Positions 1-6,618 of a stretch of DNA of 7,200 nucleotides are shown here, in pieces. Each line of letters opens with the position of its first letter. Position 1 is the first letter of the stretch. The position numbers were made by a program, and so were the translations under genes. The stretch is taken from the NCBI GenBank assembly GCA_052033505.1, contig JBPOJN010000031.1:1-7200 (forward strand). Reading direction: 5' to 3'. Below the pieces are notes generated by a model. That model was given only the letters and a program-made list of their open reading frames with translations, did not search any database and was not told the origin of the DNA. This stretch comes from JBPOJN01 sp052033505. Its GTDB lineage: Bacteria; UBA10199; JACPAL01; GCA-016699445.

Positions 1-84
1 GCTTAATCCACTCTATCCATCGGTCTTTTCAAAAACTCACTGTCCTAGATGTGTGTAGCTGGAACTAATGAACTGTGAAAAGGC

Positions 85-111
85 GAAACTTCCTACCTGA
101 AGCGCCGATAA
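85..111 (+). promoter_or_regulatory. Candidate sigma28 (FliA-type) promoter
   Basis: The -10 element GCCGATAA at 104-111 matches the sigma28 consensus exactly. Eleven bases upstream, the consensus spacing, lies GAAACTTC at 85-92, which matches five of eight positions of TAAAGTTT (the AAA core and two T). Transcription would then begin near 118-120 and leave a leader of about 90 bases before the favoured start codon at 210. If real, the gene downstream would be co-expressed with flagellar or motility genes. The weak -35 half and the lack of other copies in the window keep this a candidate. Confidence 0.4.
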
Positions 112-209
112 TGGGGGATATGACTCCCGTCACGAGCTATCCTGGTTTTGTTACCTCTGGAGGGGTGGCCTCCGTTGCGAGAGGGGCTCTCCGGAAAGAG
201 GAACAATGC
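112..209 (+). other. Structured 5' leader of the orphan gene
   Basis: Two compact hairpins can be drawn just before the start codon. The first has stem GGAGG (159-163) and CCTCC (169-173) with a five-base loop. The second has stem GAGAG (179-183) and CTCTC (187-191) with a three-base loop. The ribosome binding site follows within a few bases of the second stem. No known riboswitch consensus was recognised. The region is open in the frame of the gene from a GTG at 75, but the translation looks non-coding. Bases 1-74 show nothing decisive; a short upstream gene tail cannot be excluded. Confidence 0.3.
198..201 (+). promoter_or_regulatory. Ribosome binding site deciding start 210
   Basis: GAGG within AAAGAGGA lies eight bases before ATG 210. 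The in-frame alternatives at GTG 75, ATG 111 and ATG 120 lack a convincing Shine-Dalgarno at proper spacing. This favours 210 as the start of the orphan gene. Confidence 0.6.
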
Positions 210-1559
210 ATGAGTGAGGCGGGTATGCCCGCTTTTGCTCCTCTGACCGCCCAGCAAGCTGCGAGAAACGCGAAGATTCAAACTTTAGCAAAACCTGCCC
301 CCATTCCCCAACAAGCTGGCTGGCATCAGCGCTTAGGGTCCAAAATCAGGCATGTCTTCTATAATTTAAGAGTTAGGCGCCTGGGCGGCCAAGCCCAGCC
401 GGGAAAGAATTTCCTCAATCTCCGCAATTGGTTATTCAAGCAAAAGTTCGGGTCGAGCTTGGAAGAGGTGCAAGAGCCCTTGGAGCAGGAAGTGTGTAAG
501 TTAAACACGGAGCAAGGGATTTTGGATTGCGTGACCGATGCTTTGGACCGCAAAAATGAAGATTACCAAAGACGCGCCGTGACCTTGGAAGAGTCCGGAA
601 AAGATCTCGACGCGAAGATTGAAGTCCGAGCCAAATGGGGAGGGGTTTTGGGATCGCTGTCTCCCGTGACGGCCATGGCGACTTCCTTTTTGCAATATTT
701 CAAGGACGATTCCTTAGCCTCCCGTGTCGCCGAGTCTCCTGTGACGGGGTTCTTGGTGTCAGCCATCGCCTTCACAGCGATCGCATTGCAGGAAGGGGAG
801 AAGGGTTTAGCGGTCAAAAAGAAAATCGAAGAAACGGATAATTCCCGGATGTTCGCTGATCTCTATCATTTGATCGACAGGGAAATTTCTCAAATGCCCG
901 AAGATCTTGTGGGCCAGCGTGCCGTCATCCGGAGGATTATTCATATGATCGAAACTCAGGAGACGGTAAAATACAAGCATAGGAACCATGGCGTCGAAGC
1001 GGTCCCGGCCCGAAAAAAAGCGGAAGCCTCTTCCATTGGTACGGCTGGTGCGGCCAATTTTCTATCGGAAGGACAAGCCGCAAACTCTGCTGCCGTGATG
1101 TCTCCCGAAGAAGCCTTGTTGGAAGGGTTTAGTAAGATGGCCGGATTCGACATCCAAGCCCGTCGCTTGCGCGGTCAATTAATCCAAGCGTCGACTTCTT
1201 TCAGTCAGTGGGGCAAAAGAGTCGCTCTTGCGGTGGCAGCGATTCCTTCCGTGGCGGGCCTATGGCCGAATTTAGGGGGATTGGCCACGGCGATTGCCAA
1301 TATTCTTCCTACCGAGGCTATTTCCGTTTTTATGGCTTTTCGCCGGGCCAGTCCCGTGTCCGCCAGTCTCGCTGCAGGCCCGGCGCGCATGGCGGCGGAA
1401 ATGATCAAGCATAGGCTGCTGCTTTTCATGACCGATGCGATCAACCCTCAAGATCTCGTGGAGGATACTCTGGAGGCTAGGGTGGCTTGGTTTAAGAAGG
1501 AAATCTCCGAGATCGAAACGACGTATGCGGTTATCCTTCAAGAGCAGGCCGCCGCTTAA
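210..1559 (+). CDS. Orphan protein with hydrophobic segments, unknown function
   Basis: This is a 449-residue protein from ATG 210. The frame stays open up to GTG 75 (494 residues), but ATG 210 has the only good ribosome binding site and lies downstream of the promoter candidate. I do not recognise the family. There is no N-terminal signal peptide. The N-terminal 60 residues are Ala/Gln/Pro-rich, then Arg/Lys-rich. A charged, probably helical stretch follows at about 85-140. Hydrophobic segments lie at about 145-163 and 177-193, with the motif SPVT opening the core of both. Charged helices follow (195-255), then an Ala/Ser/Gly-rich linker (about 270-298). A second hydrophobic hairpin-like region at about 337-378 contains a central Pro-Asn-Leu-Gly-Gly turn. 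The C-terminus is charged and helical. The pattern suggests a helical protein that could associate with or insert into membranes; a translocated effector or pore-type role is only a guess. It converges on the cca-coaE gene. Confidence 0.75.
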   Translation: MSEAGMPAFAPLTAQQAARNAKIQTLAKPAPIPQQAGWHQRLGSKIRHVFYNLRVRRLGGQAQPGKNFLNLRNWLFKQKFGSSLEEVQEPLEQEVCKLNTEQGILDCVTDALDRKNEDYQRRAVTLEESGKDLDAKIEVRAKWGGVLGSLSPVTAMATSFLQYFKDDSLASRVAESPVTGFLVSAIAFTAIALQEGEKGLAVKKKIEETDNSRMFADLYHLIDREISQMPEDLVGQRAVIRRIIHMIETQETVKYKHRNHGVEAVPARKKAEASSIGTAGAANFLSEGQAANSAAVMSPEEALLEGFSKMAGFDIQARRLRGQLIQASTSFSQWGKRVALAVAAIPSVAGLWPNLGGLATAIANILPTEAISVFMAFRRASPVSASLAAGPARMAAEMIKHRLLLFMTDAINPQDLVEDTLEARVAWFKKEISEIETTYAVILQEQAAA

Positions 1560-1580
1560 ATCTCTGGAGAGACGAGATTA
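1558..1580. terminator. Weak bidirectional hairpin between convergent genes
   Basis: AATCTC (1559-1564) pairs perfectly with GAGATT (1574-1579) around a nine-base loop. The repeat covers nearly the whole 18-bp gap between the two convergent stop codons and overlaps both of them. The stem is AT-rich and is followed only by short, interrupted T runs, so its strength as an intrinsic terminator is doubtful. The position is right for a shared terminator. Confidence 0.3.
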
Positions 1581-3812
1581 TTTCCCCAAGATCTCTTGAA
1601 GTGCTCCCCGGACCTCTTCGGGTGTCCCCACGTTCTCCACGATGAAATCTGATTTTTTTTCCTTTTCTTCGGTCGGCATCTGGCTTCCGATTCGCAGCAG
1701 CGCGTCGTCGCGCGTGATGCCGTCGCGGGTCATCAGGCGTTGAAGCTGAAGCTCGGGCGAGGTCTTAATCAAGATGATTTTGTCCATCGATTCGGCGAGG
1801 CCTGATTCGAAGAGTAGCGGTGCTTCGACGATGATGCAGGAGGCTTTTTGGGTTTCGTGCAAAGTCCGGACTTGGCCGGCGATCTCCCGGAAGACGGCGG
1901 GATGGATCGCGTCTTCGAGCCAACGGCGTTCCTTTGGATCTTGAAAAACGATGAGGGCGAGTTTCCCGCGATCGAGTGTGTCCGAGGCGGAAGTGATGCT
2001 TTCGCCGAAATGGTCGATGATTTTTTTCGTGAGATGCGTGCCGGGTGCGGTGAGGTCGCGTGCGATACGGTCGGCGTCGATGACGGGGATTTGAAGTTCG
2101 GACAAAAACCCCGAAGCGAGCGATTTGCCGGAGGCGATGCCGCCGGTTAAGCCGATCAAGGTGACTTTTCCTTCCAGTCGGTCGTGCAGGAGTGCAATTT
2201 CGGGAGACGTTTTTTCTTGGTCTTTCATGACCTGCAGGACTTCCTCTACTAAATTTTCTTCGTTGAAGTCGTCACAGGCGCCGCATTCGTCTGCTGATGG
2301 CGTTTCCGTCTGGGTTTTGGCCGAAATATCCGCAGGGTCGTCCGTATCGGCGTCGAGATCGAAGTCGTGGGAGTCTTCCTTGGGGGCGTCGGACGCGATT
2401 TCCGTGCCGTTCATTTTTCGCTGCACGACGTCGGTCAAGATCTCGCGCGTGTTCTTTTCGGGATCGTCCAAGATCACTTCCAGCAAGGCCTTCAGCATCT
2501 TGCCGACTTCGGGGCCTTCGGGGATTCCCATGTCCATGAGGTCGCGGCCGTTAAGCGCCAAGTCCTTCACGCTGAATGGCGTCTTGCGTTCGAGTTCGTC
2601 TTGAATTTTTTTGCGCAGGCGCAGGACGCCTTTGATGCCTTCGGGATATTTCCCGCCGCGGTTATCGGCGATGCGCAGGTCCACCAATTTGAGGATCAAG
2701 TCGGGGCCGACTTTGTTGATGAAGCGGCGGATCGAGCGGTCATTGAAGAAGAACTTCGTCTGGAACATGTGGTGTTCGACCAGGCTCGCGATGTTTTCGG
2801 GATTGATGCCGAGTGTCGTCATCTTCAGCGCGTTCATGCGTTTCTTCGCCATGCGTTTGGATAAAATCTGATGGCCGTAAAACGTCATGCGGTTCTTCTC
2901 GTGATCAAATCCCTTCGTGCGCGCCTTGCCCACGTCGTGGAAGAGGGCGGAGAGCATGAGTTCGAGGTCGCCGGCGTAAGGGATCGCATTGTCTTTCCGG
3001 GAGGCGTCCAAGACGCGCATGGTGTGCATGAAGACGTCGTCGTTGAGCAGCTTATTGCCTTGTTCGACGCCGACGTTTTCGGCCAATTCCGGGAACAAGG
3101 GTTTTAAAACGCCGATGTCCCGCATGAGGATGAATCCGGCAGAAGGCTTTTCGGCCAAGAGAAGCTTGCGGATTTCCTCCGCGACCCTTTCCCCCGAAAC
3201 GCTCGCGATCAATGCGGCATGGGCTTTCATTGACGAAAAGGTCTCAGGATCAATCGTCAAACCGAAACGCGCCGCGAACTGAATGCCGCGTAAAATACGA
3301 AGGGGATCTTCTTCAAAAGCTTTGTCCGAGACTTTGCGTAGTAAAAGGTTTTTCAAATCTTTTTCGCCATCGAAGGGATCGATCAAGGCCCCGGTCGCCA
3401 GGTCCCGCGCCATCGCGTTGACGGTGAAGTCGCGGCGGGAGAGGTCGATTTCGACGGGGAGGTTTGGATCGTAGTCGACCTTGAAATCGCGGTGGCCGAC
3501 TCCGGTCGAGACTTCTTTACGCGGCAGAGCGATGTCGTAGCCGGTTTCCTGCGAGCCGTCGGAAGGGTAGAATTTCAGGACGCCGAAGCTTTTTCCGACC
3601 GGATGGACTTGTCCGTGACGGTTCAAGCGCTTGGTCAATTCTTCGAGGGAGAGTTTCGCGACCAGGAGATCCCGGTCTTTCACCGTGCGTCCCATCAAGG
3701 CGTCACGCACGGAACCCCCGACTTCGTACACCTTGGCCCCGGCTTTCAGCAGGTCTTTGACAAATCCCGGAATGGAATCAGCGGTAAAATCGGAAGATTC
3801 GGAAGGAGACAT
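1578..3812 (-). CDS. cca-coaE: CCA-adding tRNA nucleotidyltransferase / dephospho-CoA kinase fusion
   Basis: This 744-residue cytosolic protein joins two enzymes. Residues 25-465 form a class II CCA-adding enzyme, which adds or repairs CCA on tRNA 3' ends. It has the GGSVRDALMGR motif (32-42), catalytic Asp46 and Asp48, RRDFTVNAMA (126-135), and the template motif EDxxR (Glu168, Asp169, Arg172). An HD phosphohydrolase domain follows, with His263, His292-Asp293, His314 and His347/348. The text around 71-80 (PVGKSFGVLK) fits a CCA enzyme better than poly(A) polymerase. Residues 470-548 are an acidic linker. Residues 549-744 are dephospho-CoA kinase, the last step of CoA synthesis: P-loop GLTGGIASGKS (554-564), the Asp-Ala-Asp motif at 579-581, EAPLLFES (663-670) and the lid region RIGSQMPTEEKEKKSDF. 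Both halves look complete and catalytically intact. The ATG start lies 12 bp after the SurA_N-like gene, so the two are probably one transcript; the ribosome binding site is weak. The two enzymes are usually separate proteins. Confidence 0.93.
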   Translation of the reverse strand: MSPSESSDFTADSIPGFVKDLLKAGAKVYEVGGSVRDALMGRTVKDRDLLVAKLSLEELTKRLNRHGQVHPVGKSFGVLKFYPSDGSQETGYDIALPRKEVSTGVGHRDFKVDYDPNLPVEIDLSRRDFTVNAMARDLATGALIDPFDGEKDLKNLLLRKVSDKAFEEDPLRILRGIQFAARFGLTIDPETFSSMKAHAALIASVSGERVAEEIRKLLLAEKPSAGFILMRDIGVLKPLFPELAENVGVEQGNKLLNDDVFMHTMRVLDASRKDNAIPYAGDLELMLSALFHDVGKARTKGFDHEKNRMTFYGHQILSKRMAKKRMNALKMTTLGINPENIASLVEHHMFQTKFFFNDRSIRRFINKVGPDLILKLVDLRIADNRGGKYPEGIKGVLRLRKKIQDELERKTPFSVKDLALNGRDLMDMGIPEGPEVGKMLKALLEVILDDPEKNTREILTDVVQRKMNGTEIASDAPKEDSHDFDLDADTDDPADISAKTQTETPSADECGACDDFNEENLVEEVLQVMKDQEKTSPEIALLHDRLEGKVTLIGLTGGIASGKSLASGFLSELQIPVIDADRIARDLTAPGTHLTKKIIDHFGESITSASDTLDRGKLALIVFQDPKERRWLEDAIHPAVFREIAGQVRTLHETQKASCIIVEAPLLFESGLAESMDKIILIKTSPELQLQRLMTRDGITRDDALLRIGSQMPTEEKEKKSDFIVENVGTPEEVRGALQEILGK
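2169..2405 (-). other. Acidic inter-domain linker in the cca-coaE fusion
   Basis: Residues about 470-548 join the tRNA enzyme to the kinase. The first part is rich in Asp, Ser, Thr and Pro and looks disordered. It contains a Cys-Gly-Ala-Cys pair at 510-513. The second part (about 515-545) is likely helical. An in-frame ATG for Met529 (codon at 2226-2228) precedes the kinase P-loop by 25 residues and could allow a free kinase to be made, though the AGG just upstream is too close to be a good ribosome binding site. Confidence 0.6.
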
Positions 3813-3824
3813 AGGGATTCCGGT

Positions 3825-4550
3825 TTACGGATAAACCTTTACCACTACGGTTTTCTGGAAACCTTCTTGCCAGGGAGAGAACAAGTCCAAGGCCGACCAT
3901 TGAGGGAAGGCGGGCTGGCTTTCTGCGGATTGGGATTCGGCGGTTTTCTTGGACGGTTTCGCGGCGGTTTTTTTCGGGGCTGACTTCACTTTTTCACCGT
4001 CGTAACGGGTCAATTCATCGTGCCACGGAGAAAACGCGTCCGCGAGCAAGAGTTGGGTTTTTTCGATGAGCAGGTCACGTCGCACGGCGGTTTCGAAATC
4101 TTCGCCGTAGTTCCTCAAGTAAGACGGCAAGAATTTCGTCTCATATGCCGCCAGGTCGACTGAGCCTTCGGGAAAGAGGCTTTTGTTCTCACGGATGGAC
4201 TGCGCGAGTTCTTCGTCGTTCACTTTAAGTCCCAAGCGTGCCGCGTATTGGGACGTGAGTTCACGGCCGATCATTTCATTCAATACGTTCTGTCTTAAGA
4301 AATCTTCCATGTTCTTCGGGACCGAGCTGCCAAGATTTTTGCGTAAGTTTTCGACGGCGGCGTCCTGCGAGCGCAGGAGTTTGCGGCGGGGGATGTATTC
4401 GTCGCCGACGGCCGCAGCGTAAGTCCTGCCTTGAGCCGCGTCGTGGCTCATCCGGGAATACCCGAAGAAGAGGATGAAGCTGAAGATGATCAAGGCGAGA
4501 ATCGTTTTTACCGCCCACGTCGAACCGTACCTACGCATGATGTTGAGCAT
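3825..4550 (-). CDS. Membrane-anchored SurA_N/PpiD-like periplasmic chaperone lacking a PPIase domain
   Basis: This is a 241-residue protein from ATG 4550. A TTG at 4568 would add six residues, but the ATG start gives the N-terminus usual for PpiD-type proteins: a short basic segment (MLNIMRRYGS) followed by one membrane helix at about 13-30, then periplasm. Residues about 45-172 resemble the SurA N-terminal chaperone domain: a short strand ending in VGDEYI, then helices including FLRQNVLNEMIGREL and a LGLKVNDEEL turn. The parvulin-type PPIase domain that normally follows in PpiD and SurA is absent. Instead there is a Lys/Ala/Ser linker (about 187-212) and a short tail. The motif FSPW occurs twice, at 173-176 and 224-227. 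Probable role: holding or folding secreted proteins at the inner membrane. It is the first gene of a pair with cca-coaE. The family call rests on architecture and sequence style. Confidence 0.75.
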   Translation of the reverse strand: MLNIMRRYGSTWAVKTILALIIFSFILFFGYSRMSHDAAQGRTYAAAVGDEYIPRRKLLRSQDAAVENLRKNLGSSVPKNMEDFLRQNVLNEMIGRELTSQYAARLGLKVNDEELAQSIRENKSLFPEGSVDLAAYETKFLPSYLRNYGEDFETAVRRDLLIEKTQLLLADAFSPWHDELTRYDGEKVKSAPKKTAAKPSKKTAESQSAESQPAFPQWSALDLFSPWQEGFQKTVVVKVYP

Positions 4551-4643
4551 GGGGGCTCGTAATGCCAAGAAATGATTGAAATCAATACAAATCTCAGTCG
4601 TTTTTCTTTTGCGGACGCGCGTGGATCTCTTTAGGGAGACCGT
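4551..4643. promoter_or_regulatory. Divergent intergenic region with palindrome
   Basis: This 93-bp gap separates two divergent genes and must hold both promoters. The clearest element is ATTGAAATCAAT at 4575-4586, an inverted repeat of ATTGA and TCAAT around AA, in an AT-rich patch. It could be an operator for both genes. No convincing -35/-10 pair was found on either strand. A pyrimidine-rich stretch (TTTTTCTTTT) lies at 4601-4610. Confidence 0.4.
4633..4638 (+). promoter_or_regulatory. Strong ribosome binding site
   Basis: AGGGAG lies five bases before ATG 4644. It fixes that start, which also opens directly into a signal peptide. Confidence 0.7.
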
Positions 4644-6608
4644 ATGGGGTTTTCATTTCTGCGTGCGGTCTTTTTGGGTTTGTTTTTCATTTTTCCCTTA
4701 AACTCGATTTCCGCATCGCCTTTCGAGATTCTTTTTCCTTCTAGAAACTCTTGGGGCACGGTGACGACGTCCCTTCCGAATATTTCGAAAAAACCCCTGG
4801 CTTTACGTTGCGCAACGCCGGCATCGCTTGCCCACGCCTCCGCCCTCAGGCGCGAAAAGCAATCACCCACGCTTAAATCCCCCGCGTCTCCGCTCTCACG
4901 AACCTTGAAAAAGATTTTTTCTTCCGGGGATTTTTTCGTGAAGGACGCTTGGGGCTCTTGGGACGTTTCGCTGTGGTTGAACCGTCCCGACGTGAACGCG
5001 GGCGTTTTGCGGCGCGTCTCCGACCGGCTTCAAGTGGTCGAGCAAGCCTTGCGCGGCCTGCATTTGGAGCCCGGATCGCAGGGCTATCTCGTTTCGGACC
5101 CGCCGGCCGTTTTTCTTTTGAAGGAAACCTATAATACGCTCGCGTTCCTAAAAGACGTCCTCGAAGACCCGAATCACACGTTTCGCATCGCTTACGACGC
5201 CGCGGCTTTCGCGAATCTGTCTCCGGACGGCGTTGATACGGTCGGTCTTTTCGACCGTGGGCGTCCCGGTCAGGTCAATATCCGCGAAGAGTGGCGCGAT
5301 CCGAGGGATCCAGGCCGTACCCTCGATCTCGAGACTTACGCGCAGGTTTGCTCTGCGACTCCGGCTCCGACCGCTTGCCGCACGCATTCGCGCGAGGACA
5401 TGATCGGGCTCTATACGAAAAATCTCGTGCACGAAATGGCGCACCACCGCCTGCACGAGATCAATTACGCCGATATCGCCGTGCCGGCTCCACCTTATCG
5501 CAGCGCCGAAGTCCGGGAATCATTTACGTCGGAGCTTTTTTCGTACGGGGTTGAGTCGATTTTCGGGCTTTTGAAACCCAATCTTTTGGAGCCGGTGCCG
5601 GCAAACGACATGGAGAGGGCGATTCTGCCTTTTTTCAACAAGATCCGGACTCAGCTTCAGACGTTTTCGCGCGGGGAGAGCGACGTGGCGAGCGAACGGC
5701 GTCAGCTGGCGTCGCAGTTTTTGGCTGATTTCAATCCGTCCTATGAGTGGTACCGGCCGGGCACGGATCCTTTTCCGGCGCTACGCATGCTGACGGAAGC
5801 CTTCGATCAAAAGGGGATGTTGTTGGAAACGCTGTTGCTCAACCGCGAAGGCGCGCAGGTTTACACGCGGACCGACACGGATTGGCAGACTCCAGGAGCG
5901 TTCGAGACGGTTTCCGACGCCTGCGGAAAAGATTCCATCGGCCGTTTGGTCTGTGCGCGCGTCGCGACGCATTGTTACGGGCCTACGGAAAATTCGCGGT
6001 GCGTGGACCGGACGAGTTTCGGCTTGAATATCCTGTACCGTTACGAAGGCCCGCCGCCGTCCGTGAATCTCCCGCAGAAGAAAATTTTCTTTCCGATCCC
6101 TCCGGCGCTTCTGGGGTTTTCAGCGCCGGCCGACTCGCGGGCCTTAAGCGTCTTGCCTTATCCTTACCATTTGGGTGCGGTCGATGCGGAGACGGGCGAG
6201 CCTCCGAGCTTAGCCGACGTGGCCGAACGTGTGCGCCAAGACCAGACCGTCCGTCCTTCGCCACCCGAAGCCCCCCGGCCGCTTGCGGAAGCGCAACGGG
6301 AGTCATGCCGTCCCCCGGAAGGTCGGTCGGGTTCCTGCGTGGAGCCGATCCGCGATCGCGGCGGATGTAATTATTCCAATTACCGGACCGAGTACGACGA
6401 CCAGGGCCAGGTCGTGGGTTTTTACCGGACGGATTGTTTCGCTTCCGAAGGCGACGGGCATTGCGTCTGCTCAAGCCCCGCTTTTTACGGCGCGCCCGCC
6501 TACGAGACAACGGAGGAGGGGCATCCCGAAACGCGCATCGAAATCGAAGGGGGAGGGGATTTGTGCCGTAACGACGCGGGAGGTTTTTCCGCGTGCGACA
6601 CGCCCTGA
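4644..6608 (+). CDS. Secreted HExxH metallopeptidase-like protein with Cys-rich C-terminus
   Basis: This 654-residue protein begins with a signal peptide: Arg7, a hydrophobic core at about 8-19, and likely cleavage after Ala24 (Ser-Ile-Ser-Ala). The central region has HEMAH at 263-267, inside LVHEMAHHRLHE, the zinc-binding HExxH motif of zincin peptidases. Glu292 or Glu297, in the helix-like stretch ESFTSELFSYG, could be the third zinc ligand, as in gluzincins. Cys236 and Cys245 lie just before the motif; Cys427, 437, 444 and 453 form a middle cluster. A Pro-rich hinge (about 536-546) leads to a C-terminal module with eight Cys (555, 565, 575, 598, 607, 609, 641, 651), probably four disulfides. 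The protein should act in the periplasm or outside the cell. I recognise no named peptidase family, and substrate and activity are unknown. The Cys-repeat gene follows after 10 bp, suggesting joint expression. Confidence 0.8.
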   Translation: MGFSFLRAVFLGLFFIFPLNSISASPFEILFPSRNSWGTVTTSLPNISKKPLALRCATPASLAHASALRREKQSPTLKSPASPLSRTLKKIFSSGDFFVKDAWGSWDVSLWLNRPDVNAGVLRRVSDRLQVVEQALRGLHLEPGSQGYLVSDPPAVFLLKETYNTLAFLKDVLEDPNHTFRIAYDAAAFANLSPDGVDTVGLFDRGRPGQVNIREEWRDPRDPGRTLDLETYAQVCSATPAPTACRTHSREDMIGLYTKNLVHEMAHHRLHEINYADIAVPAPPYRSAEVRESFTSELFSYGVESIFGLLKPNLLEPVPANDMERAILPFFNKIRTQLQTFSRGESDVASERRQLASQFLADFNPSYEWYRPGTDPFPALRMLTEAFDQKGMLLETLLLNREGAQVYTRTDTDWQTPGAFETVSDACGKDSIGRLVCARVATHCYGPTENSRCVDRTSFGLNILYRYEGPPPSVNLPQKKIFFPIPPALLGFSAPADSRALSVLPYPYHLGAVDAETGEPPSLADVAERVRQDQTVRPSPPEAPRPLAEAQRESCRPPEGRSGSCVEPIRDRGGCNYSNYRTEYDDQGQVVGFYRTDCFASEGDGHCVCSSPAFYGAPAYETTEEGHPETRIEIEGGGDLCRNDAGGFSACDTP

Positions 6609-6618
6609 CGATGATTTT

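Noticed and set aside
75..209. GTG start at 75 giving a 494-residue product
   Set aside because: No ribosome binding site, the translation of 75-209 looks non-coding, and the promoter candidate and hairpins lie within it. ATG 210 has a good site.
2125..2604. 159-residue + strand frame
   Set aside because: Antisense to cca-coaE and low-complexity Ser-rich; a shadow of the real gene.
3492..3983. 163-residue + strand frame rich in Gly, Phe and Arg
   Set aside because: Antisense to both the start of cca-coaE and the end of the chaperone gene; no start signal.
5239..5257. Hairpin CGGTCG/CGACCG
   Set aside because: Good stem, but inside the protease coding region and with no T run after it.
5747..6510. 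Arg/Pro-rich overlapping frames on both strands within the protease gene
   Set aside because: Composition expected of shifted or antisense reading of GC-rich coding DNA.
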